In this document: positions 26,401-39,274 of the stretch, piece by piece
Layout of the letters: the number at the start of each line of letters is the position of its first letter
Position numbering within the stretch: position 1 is the first letter of the stretch
Made by a program: the position numbers and the translations under genes
NCBI GenBank assembly: GCA_033220425.1
Contig: CM065646.1
Location: 2,487,501 to 2,551,500, forward strand
Direction: 5' to 3'
DNA: 64,000 nt
From: Lepraria neglecta
Lineage: Eukaryota > Ascomycota > Lecanoromycetes > Lecanorales > Stereocaulaceae
The notes under the pieces: model-generated
Seen by the model: only the letters and a program-made list of their open reading frames with translations
What the model was told of the DNA's origin: nothing
Databases searched by the model: none

Positions 26401-27230
26401 TTCAAGGATTCCCTAGGAGATCTAAAAAATTAACCGGACCTTTAGAGTATTCTAGAGGAGATAGGAATAAATAATACTAGTGCGATAGGCTAAGAAGAAG
26501 AGTACGGAAATAATAAAGAATATACGGTATATATAAGAAGCGATTATAGGTATATATTATCGGCTAATACTAAAATTAAGGCTAAAGAACTATCTCCCGA
26601 GGAGGGTCTCGACGAGACTAATTTAGAGTTTAGAAACCAGGATAGTTTTTTTGCTTCCCTTACCTTTAGTAATAATTCAGCGGAGATAATAGATATCTAG
26701 GTGTTTTTAATATAGGACTTCGAGTGTATATAGAAGGAGGCCGGCCTATAAGTAGATGAGAGTCTTTAGGAAGAGGATTATATTATAGATATTAAAGAGT
26801 AGAGTAGGTCGGTAAAGAGGTGAATTATAGAGGATAAAATAGTATATCTAAATATTATTCTAATAGGAGAAGAACCTAAGGACTAGGCTACTAAGGATAC
26901 TATAGAGGGGATAGAGGATAGATTAATAGAGTATAAAGCGAAGCCTAACGGAATCAAGCTGTCAGTAATCGAATATATAGCTATTGAACGTATAATATGA
27001 AAATAATTATCGTATTATCTTTTAAAATCGCCTAGCTCGGATAATACTACCTGCAGGTTAATTCTAGATAAGATATCTAACTCGAATATACCTACTATAG
27101 CGGAGGATGTATCCGAACTATCTAACTCGGATGACTTCTCATCTACTAATGTTGTTAATATACTACCTAAGCGTATATATTTCGCATTCCGGAACAAATG
27201 CGCAATAGTAGCGTTGGTCCACGAAAGCAA
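23480..27230 (+). other. Unidentified decayed region of the 17 kb element
   Basis: This right third of the large TIR element probably held one or two further genes. On the plus strand near 24,240-24,560 there is a basic, lysine/arginine-rich stretch ending PRKRRRYNS, which looks like a nuclear localisation segment. I recognise no enzyme family. Stops are frequent in all frames. Confidence 0.3.
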
Positions 27231-27411
27231 CTTTTGATACTAATATTGTAGGCGCCTAGCGGAGCAATTTGAGGTTACAGATACTACTTTCGGTAACCTC
27301 GAGTTGCTAATTTGGCTAATTTCTCCGTCCGTAATCGATATAGGATATAGACCCTAATCGCTATACGGCCTGCTAATAGCGCAAAACTAGCTATGACGCT
27401 AATAATATAAT

Positions 27412-27430
27412 CTTTTGGGAAAGCGCGATG
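27412..27430 (-). repeat. Right terminal inverted repeat of the 17 kb element
   Basis: CTTTTGGGAAAGCGCGATG is the perfect complement of 10,170-10,188. Family-1 LTR sequence resumes immediately after it. Confidence 0.85.
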
Positions 27431-27575
27431 TGCGCTTATTGCGCTCACTACGCTTATCGCTTAGCTTGCCAAGCCTTTAGGGTCTATCCGAGTCGGATAC
27501 TAATTCGTTAACTCGAACCATAACAGGCGCTACGCTCCTTAAGCGCATCCCTAATCATGTTTCCTAATCGTAATA
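27431..27575 (-). repeat. LTR, family 1 (5' LTR of element 1, second part)
   Basis: The remainder of the right LTR of element 1, matching about 1500-1634 and ending TCGTAATA. Element 2 resumes after it. Confidence 0.8.
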
Positions 27576-30565
27576 CCCCTCTATTATACTAGGGATACTA
27601 AGTATAGAGAAAGAATACCTTAAGATTAATACGGGTATAAGAATCTAGTATTTTAGTATCGATATAAACTTACTTAAACTACTAGACTAAGAAGAGTTTA
27701 TTAAGAAGGTCTAAGGGGAATTAATAGTCTACGCCCTTCTTGTATCGGATCTAGGATTAATACTAATATAAAATACCTCTATAGGATTAGTAAAAGCGTA
27801 GACTAGCTATAATATAGACGAAGTTACCGCGATAGCGCTACTAGCGTAACTAGTATACTTAGAGGATATATTTTTAGTTAAGGAAGTAGGCTATTTACTC
27901 TTATATAAAGATAATAATTATATAATTAAAACGACTACTATACCCCTCTATAGACTACTCTATAATCTAGCTAATACCGAGCTCGCGGCCCTAAGGGCCT
28001 ATCTAGACGATACTCTAGAACGAGAGTAGATAAGATACTCTACTAGCCCTACGGGGGCTCTAATCCTATTTATTCCAAAGAAGGATAGAGGTCTATACTT
28101 ATACGTCGATTACTATAGACTTAATAAGGTTACTATCAAAAATTATTACCTACTACTATTTATTAGTAAAACCCTAGATCGTTTAAGCGGTACTAAGGTA
28201 TTTACTAAGCTTAACCTAAAAGATACTTACTATTAAATTAGGATTAGACCGGGAGATAAGTAGAAGACTATATTCCGCACGCGTTATAGAGCACTTTAAG
28301 TATATAGTTATACTATTTAGCCTAACTAATACTCTAGTAACCTTTTAGGTATATATTAATAAGGCCTTAGTAGACTTAATCGATAACTTTTATATTATCT
28401 ATCTAGATAATATTCTTATCTTCTTCGAATTAGCGGAGTAATATATAATATATATATATAAAGTCCTTAAGAGACTTAGATAGTTTAAGCTTTTTATAAA
28501 TCCTAAGAAATATTAATTCTTTACTATCGAGGTCGAGTTTCTAGGATTTATTATCTCTATATAAGGTATAACTATAGATAAGCGCAGGATAAATATAATC
28601 TAGGAATAGCCGAGACCTAGAAGTTACTATAAAGTCTAGATATTCCTAGGATTTATTAACTTCTTTTAACGATTTATATATTATTACTCCTAAATTATAG
28701 AGCCTTTAATAAGTCTTCTATAGAGAAGTATAAAAGGAGTTAAGATAGGACTATTTAAATAATCTAATAGTATAGAATATACGTTTAACCTGCTCCGCGA
28801 TATCTTTACTAATATCTCTATCCTATATTATTATAATCTAGAGAAATATACCCGAATTAAGACGGATACTTCTGATTTTATAATAGTAGGGATCCTATCC
28901 TAGCTATAAGATAGTATATAATAGTATTTAGTAGCCTTTTAGTCCCGGAAGATAATTTCTACTAAGAGGAATTATAAAATCTATAATAAAGAGCTTCTTA
29001 CTATTATTATAGTATTAAAGTAGTAGTAATACTACTATAAAGGTAGTCTCTACCCTATTAAGGTCCTTATAGACTATAATAACCTTAAGTATTTTATAAA
29101 TATAAAGGAGTTAAATAGTTAGCAAGCTAGATAGGTAATAAAGCTCTCTATATTCGACTTTATTATCTTATATAGACCTAGTAAGATAAATCTAGCCGAT
29201 ACGCTATTAAGACGCCCTGATTATATAGGCGCAAATATATCTATAAATCTCTTATTACTAACTCTATAGTAGAAGCTAGCTAATATAGCGGGGATTTATA
29301 CCCCTATATTTAAGGTAATTAGGAAGGTATATAGGCTAGATACTCCTAAAGGAGGTAATACTCTAAAAGTAGGCGTAACGCACGCGGTATATAGTATATA
29401 TATAGTATAGATATAATATCTAGTAGTAGAGGTAAAAGCTAAACTACTAGAATCTATACTTGCCGCGGTTAAGGAGACCCATTTAAGTTATATAATAAGG
29501 CTTAGGAAATCTCTACCCTAAAGCCGGGGGAGCGTAGGCAAGATACCGGCTTAAACTACTTATAATATAGCTAGTATTTAGCTTAATCCTATTACTAGAA
29601 CTATTAGTTATAAATAACTCGTTCTATATATAGTTACTAGTATAATAGCGTCTTATAAAACGATATATACGCCTGAAAGCGATTCTAGAATCTAACTTAT
29701 TAAAGCCTTATAGCTTAAAGACCCTTAGGTCTCTTACTATAGATAAGGTAAGGAGATAGATAATCGTATAGTAAACGCCGAGTCTTGGATATAGAATAAA
29801 TAAGGTCTTCTAAAATATAATAGCGCTATATATATACCTAAAGACGAAGCTATCTACGATAAGCTATTAAAATACTATTATAATAACCTTTTAGCGGGAT
29901 ATTTTGGGTCTAATAATACTATAGAGCTTCTTAGGAGGAAGTTCTTCTAGGATACTATTAATAAGGATATTAAAGTATATATAGATATATATAATATTTA
30001 TCGGCGTATAAAAGTAAGATAGTATCGTCTATACGACGAAATATATATATTACTATAGCCGAAAAGTCTATAGAAAGAAATTACTATAGACTTTATTACT
30101 AATCTACTACTAAGTAAATAAAGAGGATATATTTATAATATAATTCTTATAATAGTCGATTAGTATATAAAGATAGTTAGATACCTCCTAATCTAAAAGA
30201 CTATTAATACTATTAATCTAGCGGAGCTCTTCTTTAAAGAAGTTATCCTTAGATATAGCTACCTAGATAGTATCGTCTTAGATAGGGGTAGTATATTTAC
30301 TAGCGGCTTTTAGGCTAAGATTTACTATTAAACGAAAATAAAGAGGAATCTTAGTACTATATTCTACCCCTAAACTAATAGCTAGATAGAACGCCAAAAT
30401 TAAACGCTTAAGTATTATCTATATATCTACTACGATAAGTAGTAGGGTAACTAGGTAGGTCTCCTACTACTAGCTAAATTTATCTATTACTAAGCTTAAT
30501 AAGCGAGCTTCGAGAGGAGTCTATTTTATTTAATATATAGTTATAAGCTAGAGCTCGAAATATAT
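27576..30565 (+). mobile_element. Ty3/Gypsy fossil, element 2, right part (pol)
   Basis: Continuation of the element at 1-1221. Plus-strand traces in order: protease region (about 27,600-27,900), reverse transcriptase (about 27,960-28,700), RNase H (about 28,830-29,200) and integrase (about 29,830-30,560). The reverse transcriptase belongs to a different Gypsy lineage from elements 1, 3, 4 and 5. The element is cut in the integrase region by the LTR of element 3, and I could not find its remaining end beyond element 3. It is broken very many times. Confidence 0.7.
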
Positions 30566-31016
30566 TATTACGAGCCAAGAATATACTAGCGGTAACGCGC
30601 CGAGAGCGTATAAGCCAGTATGGGCTTGGTAGGGATATAGTTCAGGCGAATCGATGTTCGACTCGTTCGACTCGGATATAGTTTAGACGAATTGATATTC
30701 AACTCGTTTGACTCGGATATAGTTTAGACGAATTAATATTCGACTCGTTCGATTAAGGATGCTTGGCAGGATTTCCTATTACTATATATATAGAGTACTA
30801 CTTACTACTTAGAGTATCGTGCTTAACTTCTATTTTCATCTAGTATCTACTATATATAATAGATCTCTTAGGCTAGGTACTAAATATATATTACCTAATT
30901 ATATACTAGACCCGCTTAGTATTACTTGAAGCCTACTTTACCTCTTATATATTTATACCTCTATCCCTATTAAGAATCAATCTATATACGATATAGTACG
31001 TAATATTTTTATAATA
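30566..31016 (+). repeat. LTR, family 1 variant (5' LTR of element 3)
   Basis: A 451 bp repeat. The right half matches the solo LTR at 50,072-50,502. The left half differs and matches only the 3' LTR at 51,092. It holds three tandem units of about 45 bp built on GACGAAT.GATATTCGACTCG (about 30,645-30,765), also present at about 51,165-51,285. Confidence 0.75.
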
Positions 31017-31890
31017 CTTTAAGTACCCTTAAGGATAAATACTATACTAAGAGACCCTAGAGTACCTACCCTAAGCTCCTTAGGAGGGAGTAGATAATAA
31101 TAAAGGTACCTTACTATTGACGAAGAACTTAGTAGATATATTAAGATAGCCTAGCCTAACTTATACTATAGAGAGAGAGATAAGCTCGAAGGATAGCTAT
31201 CCTAGATATTATTATATCTAAAGTTCTAAGGGGACTTTATATCTATTTAATAATACCCTATCTTTACTATTACTTACTTATATAGAAGAGTCTAAAAATA
31301 GGTTAATCTATTCCTAAAGAAGTATATAGAGGATAATAACGAAGATAGAGAGATTAAGTAGTAGATAGAAAGTATAGCGATATTCAGGCTTAAAATCTAC
31401 TATATATTTAGACTATCTAACAAAGTTAATATAGCGATACGAACTATCTAATAATTAACCCAAAAGAAGTCTATATTAGAGTACTTAACTTAGTTTTAAT
31501 AGTATATAGTAAAGATAGACTAGGATAATAATATATTAATAACTATATATCGAAGAGGTCTTAAGGATAATATTAAAGATAAATTTATAAGATTAGGGAT
31601 TATTATTAATACCTTAGATAAATTAATTAAAGAAGTAATTAAAATTAATAATAAGTTATTCAAGAGAACTATAGAGAAAAGGTATAATAGAGGAGTTAGT
31701 AGAATAGGATACTTAAGCTTTTTTACTAAATTAAAGAGCTACTACCTAGAATATAAAGGAGAATACGACCCTTATAGATATACTCTAATAGAACTAGACT
31801 TTATAGAGAAGAAAGGGAAACTAGCCTTTAGAGGCCTAGTAAAGGGTAAGAAGTAGTAAAGGGGCAAGAAAATACTAAAGTATTATAGCT

Positions 31891-32303
31891 TGTTAGAACT
31901 ACTGGTTCTAACAGGACTGTCCTGTAGGACAAGGTACTATAGATAGGACTAGCAGCTGTAGCGATGAGCGCAACGAGCGCCGTGCGCTCATGGCGCTCAA
32001 GAATGATGAGCGCAATGAGCGCCGTGCGCTCATAGCGCTTATAGGGTGCTTGGTAGGATTTCTTATATCTATATAAACGGGGTCTTGCCTACTATTTAGA
32101 ATAGCGTATTCAACTTGGTTAATCTTCCTGGTACTCCTTGTACTATACTTTACTAGTTATTAATATAGAACGTATTGACTACCTATAACTACAAAGACTG
32201 CTATTCTACCTGAGTGAATCCTCTCCTACAGAAGCATAAGATACACGCTACCTATACCCGGTTATCGCACCGTTAGGTTAATAACCGCTATAGGGTCGTA
32301 ACA
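31891..32303 (+). repeat. LTR, family 2 (5' LTR of element 4)
   Basis: A 413 bp repeat beginning TGTTAGAACTACTGG and ending GGGTCGTAACA. It contains inverted and tandem modules of GATGAGCGCAACGAGCGC type (about 31,973-32,042). Confidence 0.85.
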
Positions 32304-35300
32304 CTTTAAATACCCTAAAGGATAAGTTCTTTAACAACTTCAGGCAGAAACCCTACCCTAAGTACCTTAACGGTTACTGGCTAGAGACGCTATACTATAG
32401 ACGAAGGATCTGGAAAAAGGATCAAGGTTATAGTACTAGACCTATACTACGGAGATAGGGATAAGCTTGAGCTATAGCTTACACAAGTATAAGTATACCT
32501 TTTATTCCAGGGAGACTTGCTTCTAGTAACTAGATATACTATCTTTACTATATTATACCTATAAGGACGGGCCTAGAAGTAGGTCGAACCTTTCCTAAAG
32601 AAGTATATAGAAGATAATAACAAAGACAGCGACGTTAAGTTATAGATAGAAAGTATACCAAAATTTATGGTTAAAATCCGCTATATATTCGGACCTTCTA
32701 ACAAGGCAAATATAGTAATATATATCATTTAGTATATAAAGTAGAAGAAGTTAGCGTTAGAGTTTTCAACTTAATTTTAAATATACGCAATAAAAACGGG
32801 CTAGGATAATAATACGCTAATAATAATATATTATTAGGGCCTTAAAGATAATATTAAAGACAAGCTTATAAGATTCGAAGGAGTAATTAATACTCTAGAT
32901 AGACTTATTAAAAATACGATCGAGATCGATAATAAGCTATTTAAATAATCTATAGAGAAGCGGTATAACGGAGGAGTTAGCGGAACCTAATATAAGGGAT
33001 TCTTCTTAAAGACGAGGAATTACCGACAAGACTACGGGGAATATAATACTTACCGTAGTACGGTACTAATAGAGATTAACTTTATTTAGATAGGAAAGAA
33101 GAAAGGAAACTTTAAAGGGAAAAAGTAGTACGGGGGAAAGAAAGTAATTACTTACTATAGCTATAGCAAACTAGGCTATATAGCTAGAGACTATAGGTCG
33201 AAGAATATAGTATACCGACTATAGATTAACATAATAGAAGGAGGACCTCTAGATAATAAGGAAGACTCCGAAGAAATATAGTAATCTTATAATAAAGAGG
33301 AATTTAGTTAGGATTCGGAAGATAATACCTTCGAATTAGAATTTAACGAAGAAGTATAGAGATATTACTATAGGGATAGTAATAGATCTTAATAGTATAA
33401 GACGGATCAGGAATAGCGGAAAGCTAGTCCGGAGAGACTAGCGTCGATACCCGAACCTAGATCTACTATATCCCAAGTAGAAGGAAAATTACTAGAAATT
33501 AAAGAACCTTAATCGGACGAAGATAAATATAAACTCTTCGACGAGATTAAAAGCAAAGTATAAGGTATACTAAACGAGTAATTATCTATAAAACCTAAAT
33601 AGGACGAACCTATACGAGACTATCAATATAATAGAGAATATTAGTAATATAGCGAGGTTCTATATACTAAGTATATATTACCCGATTATTTAGTATATAG
33701 GGAGGAAAGAGGCTATCTAGCGAAAGAATACGTAGTACCTCTACTTAAGAAAGCTTATTATAGAGAAATATAGTAGTATAAGTATAAGGAAGATAGGTAC
33801 TAATAGTATCTTATAAGTAAGAGGAAGTATTATTACTTCCTATACTTTATAGAGAAGTAGGAGAAAGAAAGGAATAACTTACTTAAAGTCTTTAAGAGAG
33901 GAGCTTATAACTAAGTACTATAGTATAGCTACCTATATAATAAATATATCCCGTATAAAGGAATAAAGGAAGTATACGGATTCCTACTATTATAGGGAAA
34001 AGAATAATCTCTTATACTACGGGGAAGTATAAGGAGATTAATACGTTATTCCCCAAATAATAATTATATTCCGCCTAGTATTATACTTATATTATTATAC
34101 TAGTAAATATTAATAGATAGCGGACTATAGCGATAATAGATAGCGGAGCTACAGGAAATTTCATCTTAAGGAACTTAGTAGACTTAAGCGGCCTACCGAC
34201 CCGAAAGAAGAAACTATCCTACAAACTATACCTGGCTAACGGGTTAGTATTTTTAATAGGAAAAGTAGAGGAGGAGATACGCTCCCTACTAGTAATAATT
34301 CAGTAATACTATAAGGAGATTATATTCGATATAGTTAGGATAGCTACTTATAATATTATTTTAGGAATACCTTAGTTAAATAAATATAACCTAGAAATTA
34401 ACTAGAAGATAAAAGTACTTAAATTCGGACGATCTAGAGACGTTACTAGTATTAGACCTATTAGTTAATAGTAGATAATAATAGATAAGAGAAAGAACCG
34501 AAGACTAGTCGAAGTATATATTACTTTATTCTTAAATAATAAGAGTAACTTCTAAGAGAGAAGGCTTAACTCCTTAGTTACTAGTAAAGGTTAGTAGGAT
34601 ACTAAAGAGAGAGCTATTAAAGGGAAAGACGAACCTTCTATAATCCCTTAGGAATATAAATAGTAGGTATACCTATTCAAGGAAGAGACAAGCGTAAAAG
34701 CGTTACCTAAGTACTAACTATAGGATTATAAGATCGAACTCGAACCTAGTAAGGCGCTAATATTTAGACCTATCTATATATTATCGGAAAAGGAACTTAC
34801 TATACTTCGCGGGTATATCGATAAGAACCTTAAGAAGGGGTTTATTCGGGAATCCAAATTACTAGTAGATTATCTAATCCTCTTCGCGCTGAAGAAGGAC
34901 GGAAGTCTAAGGCTATACGTTAACTATCGAAAGTTGAATAATATTACTATCAAGAATCATTACCCTTTACCGAATATTAGCGAGCTATAGGATCAGCTTA
35001 GCAAGGCAAAGATATTCACGAAACTAGACCTTAGGGGCGTATATAACCTGATCTAGATAAAAGAAGGCGAAGAATAGAAAACTACCTTTCGGACTAGATA
35101 TAGCTACTATAAGTACCTAGTAATACCGTTTAGACTTACTAACGCACTAGTAACCTGCTAAGCACTTATTAATAACGTTATACGAGTACACTTAGATCGA
35201 ATAGCGATAGTATACCTCGATAATATCTTAATCTACTCTAAGAAAAAGGAAGAACATATTAAGTATATATAGGACGTTATCGAATACCTATTATAAGCGG

Positions 35301-38020
35301 GACTTCTCTTTAAACCAGAAAAGTGCGAATTTTATAGGGACTCTATTAAGTTCCTAGGATTTATAGTTAGTATAAAAGGTATTAGTATAAGCCTAGAAAA
35401 GATTAAAGCTATAGCGGAATAGCCTATACTATAGGACGTTAAAGTAGTATAAAGTTTCTTAGGATTCGCTAACTTTAACAGGAAGTTTATTAAGGGCTAC
35501 TCGAAGAAAGTACTTCTACTTACAGATATTATTAAGAAAGATATTGGATTTATATAGGGATAAGAATAATAAAAGTCGTTTAATACATTAAAAAAAGCAT
35601 ATATAGATCTACTAGTACTCTATACCTTTTAAGCTAACGAACCGGCTTATATCGAAATAGATACCTCGGATCTTGTAATAGGAGTATACCTTTATTAAAT
35701 AAAGGACCAAAAGTAGTATCTAGTTATCTACTTTTCACGAAAAATGTTAGTAGTAGAACAAAACTATAATATACACGATAAAGAACTACTTACCGTAGTA
35801 TATATACTTTAAAATTGGAGAGTATACGTAGAAAGCTACTTAGACCTAACTATCTTTACGGATTACAAGAATCTTCTTAACTTTATAATAACGAAAGAAT
35901 TAAATAGAAGATAAGTTAGATAGTTAGAACTACTCGGATAATATAAGTTCAAAATAACCTATACCCTAGGAAAAGAAAATAGTCGAGTAGATACGCTAAG
36001 TAGGCGATTAGACTATATAGAAGAAAAGAACATTACGGAACGACCAATCCTAAAACGAGAAGCCGATAGATTATTAGTACCATATCAGGTATTAGCAATA
36101 ACCCTTCGTATATTAGGACCTAATATAACTAACAGGATCGTAAAGGCCTATAATAACGATATATTCGTAACAAAGCTACGACAGGATCAACCGGATTTAG
36201 TATTACTTAGATATCAGGAAAAAACTTACTTACCTAATATATACGTTGAAGAAGTAATTAGGGATTACTACGATAACCCTTTATAAGGTTACCCTAGAGT
36301 ATCTAAGACTATAGAACTCCTAGGACGAGGATACGTAGCGCTAAAGCTTCGGACACGCGTTAAACAATATATTAAAGAATATATCTAATACTAGCAGAAC
36401 AAGTCTACACAACACGCTAAGTACAGGCAAATCCAATTTGCGCCTATACTAGAATTACTATAGGATAATGTCACAATAGACTTTATAGTAAAACTACTAC
36501 CTTCGAAGGATCTAGCTACCTAGGATACCTTTAACTCTATTATAGTTATTATAGATAAACTTACGAAGTATATAATTATAATACTATTCAAAGAAATATA
36601 TAAAGTAGATTAATTAGCCTTTATATTACTTGACAAGTTAATAAGAGATTATAGTATACCTAAATCAATAATATCCGATAGAGATAAGTTATTTACTTCT
36701 AACTATTAGAAAACGCTGATCGTAGTAATTAGAACTAAACTTCGGATATTAATAGCTTATTATCTATAGACTAATAGATAAACGGAACGTGTAAACCAAA
36801 TAATAGAAGTATACCTAAGATATTATATGAACCTAAAATAAGATAACTAGGTATTACTACTTCTAATAGTATAACTGGTATATAACGACAAAAGGTCAGA
36901 CACGACAGGCCTAATACTATTCTTTACCAACTACGGAAAGAATATAAATATATTTCTATAAGCTAGGGACGGACCTAATATAGAAAAAGCCTTAGTTAAA
37001 GTAGAAGAGCTAAAGAATTTATATAAGGAAATATAAAAGACGATTAAAAGCTCTAATAATAAGTTAAAGGAATATATTAATAGTAAAAGAAAGAATATTC
37101 CTCAGCTTAAAGAGGGGGATAAAGTATACCTCCTAATAAAAAATATAAAGATAACGAGACTAAGTAAGAAACTAGATTACGTTAAAGTTAGACCATTCTT
37201 GATTAAGAAGGTAAGGGGGGCCGTTAACTATAAACTCGAGCTTCTACCTAACGCCAAAGTATATCCGGTATTCTATATCTTACTTCTAGAGCTAGTAGAC
37301 TCTAATATACTACTCTAAGAAACGTTTTATTATAACGTTAAGGAAGAAATAGAGTATAAGGTCGAGAGGATCCTAGATAGAAGAAATTAGTTCTATCTAG
37401 TTAAATAGAAAGGGTATAACGAAACGGAAAGTACCTAGGAACCTCTTAGGAACCTTGCGGGGAATTATAGGGAACGCCTATAAGAGTTTTATCGGAGATA
37501 AGAGAAGACTAGTCGAAACTCTTAGGGCCCTCTAGGCCGGGGGGAGGTCGAACTACTCAGAGCCGACGTTAAATATTAAACCGTCAGGAGTATTAGAAGG
37601 AAGGTCCTTATCCTTCTCTAACTCCTTAATATTCTATAACTCGCGCTTAACTAACTTTTTCTCTTTATCCTAGACTTAATCGAATTACGATTAGAGGCGT
37701 ATAAGTTTCGCCTGCGTTTCCTTTATTTCTAACCAAGTATTATTACAAACTTTCTTAATATAATATATCTCGTTAACGGATATAACTAGGTTATACTTCT
37801 TACCCGCTGTAATATAGTTAGAATAACGGTCTAAACGGACACCTACTAAGTATTACCTATTACCCTTTATATAGAGAGTATAAGGACGTATTATAAATCT
37901 GGATAATTTACCGGAGAGCTCTTTACGACAAACGATAGGATCTTTAGAATAGATATTTCAACGAGGAGGTATAAAGGATGGATGGTTTCTCAGGACGAGA
38001 AATCTAGAGGAGGGGGCTAG

Positions 38021-38391
38021 TATTAGAACTACTGGTTCTAACAGGACTATCCTATAGGACAAGGTACTATAGATAGGACTAGCAGCTGTAGCGATGAGCG
38101 CAACGAGCGCCGTGCGCTTATAGCGCTTATAGGGTACTTGGCAGGATTTCTTATATCTATATAAACGGGGTCTTGCCTACTATTTGGAATAGCGTGTTTA
38201 ACTTAGTTAATCTTCCTGGTACTCCTTGTACTATACTTTACTAGTTATTAATATAGAACGTATTGACTACCTATAACTACAAAGACTGCTATTCTACCTG
38301 AGTGACTCCTCTCCTACAGAAGTATAAGACACACGCCACCTATACCCGGTTATCGCACCGTTAGGTTAACAACCGCCGTGGGGTCGTAATA
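38021..38391 (+). repeat. LTR, family 2 (3' LTR of element 4)
   Basis: Matches 31,891-32,303 almost throughout. It carries fewer copies of the GAGCGC module and is about 42 bp shorter. TAGCT follows directly. Confidence 0.85.
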
Positions 38392-39274
38392 TAGCTATAG
38401 TAAACCGGGCTACTTTACTAGAGACTATAAGTCGAAAAATATAGTATATTAACCGCAGCTAAATATACTAGAAAGAGTATATACCTAGGATAATATAGAT
38501 AGTATACCTAAGGAAGAACTACTAGTATAGGATAAAGTCGAAGGAGATATTAACTCCTAGTATAATAGGATAATATAAGATAAACTCAACGAGGAATCTA
38601 ATAATAAGGACGAATTTATAGACGAATCTAACTCTTATATTAGGGACTAATAAGAAGAAAACCTAAGTATTAGAGATAGTAGTAATACTTAAGAAGAAGA
38701 ATTAGAGTAGGACTAGGACTATAATATAATTAACCTAGAAGAGGAAGAAGCCTTTAGTATATTAGAAGCTAAGTAGGAAGATATACGACTACTAAGGGAA
38801 TTAATACCTAGATCTACTATATCTAAGGAGAAAGAAAACTCTAAAGAACTACTAATTTAACCCGGACTTATAATATCTAAGGGGAAAGGGAAGTAAGAAG
38901 CTAAAGAGTAAAGGATAAAGGAGCTATAAGTATTAAAATCGAAAAAGACTACTAAAACGATATCTTTTACCTAGACTACTAGAGAATATAATAGAAGTAT
39001 TATATAGACCGACTATATCTATCCTACGAACTAGGAAGATAATACGCCAACGGAGAATTGTCTAAAGGGTGCGGTTTCTAATAGTAGATATACTATATAG
39101 AAGATCTATACGAATAGTATCTAGCTTAGAAGCGAAAGTATTAATACTTCCTAGAGTATAGATAGGTATAGATAGATAATTTACGAAGAGAATTAATCTA
39201 TAATCTAAATATAGAGGAATATTATATAATAGAATAGTATATATACCTCTATAAGAAATGTTAGAAATATATAC

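Larger units (their letters stand above)
10170..27430. mobile_element. 17.26 kb Plavaka-like TIR DNA transposon with helicase-like cargo
   Basis: A very large element with perfect 19-bp terminal inverted repeats (CATCGCGCTTTCCCAAAAG at 10,170-10,188 and its complement at 27,412-27,430). It sits inside the right LTR of element 1, whose halves flank it. The flanks are TA on the left and TG on the right, fitting a 2-bp duplication that RIP changed on one side. Sub-terminal 40-bp repeats lie near the left end. The minus-strand left third shows Plavaka-type transposase traces. The plus-strand middle shows two related helicase-like regions, and the right third is unidentified. Plavaka transposons belong to the CACTA/Mirage/Chapaev group, which makes 2-3 bp duplications. 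The whole element is RIP-decayed and has no usable long frame. Confidence 0.65.
1222..27575 (-). mobile_element. Ty3/Gypsy fossil, element 1, with nested inserts
   Basis: A minus-strand Ty3/Gypsy element inserted into element 2. The left LTR is 1222-1634. The right LTR is 9892-10,169 plus 27,431-27,575, split by the 17.26 kb TIR element. Flanking five-base repeats are CCTCT and CCCCT, probably one target duplication that has drifted. Reading right to left, the interior shows traces of gag (about 9890-8230), protease (about 7350-7240), reverse transcriptase (about 6640-4945, interrupted), RNase H (about 4080-3690), integrase (about 3450-2700) and an integrase tail near 2430-2230. A purine-rich tract precedes the left LTR. 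Without its inserts it would be close to the size of elements 4 and 5. It is broken many times by RIP-type decay. Confidence 0.75.
31891..38391 (+). mobile_element. Ty3/Gypsy chromovirus fossil, element 4
   Basis: A 6,501 bp plus-strand element with both LTRs (31,891-32,303 and 38,021-38,391) and a perfect five-base target duplication (TAGCT). The interior shows gag with a zinc-knuckle trace (about 33,150-33,215), protease (about 34,100-34,200), reverse transcriptase (about 34,770-35,480), RNase H (about 35,620-36,000), integrase (about 36,290-37,050) and a chromodomain at the integrase tail (about 37,325-37,450), which marks it as a chromovirus. A purine-rich tract precedes the 3' LTR. It is RIP-decayed and not intact, with dozens of breaks. 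The LTRs are still closely alike, so it is fairly recent. Confidence 0.85.

Noticed and set aside
10170-27430. Polinton or Starship as identity of the 17 kb element
   Set aside because: I see no capsid, polymerase B or tyrosine-recombinase traces. The short TIRs, the sub-terminal repeats and the transposase fragments fit a CACTA-group/Plavaka element better.
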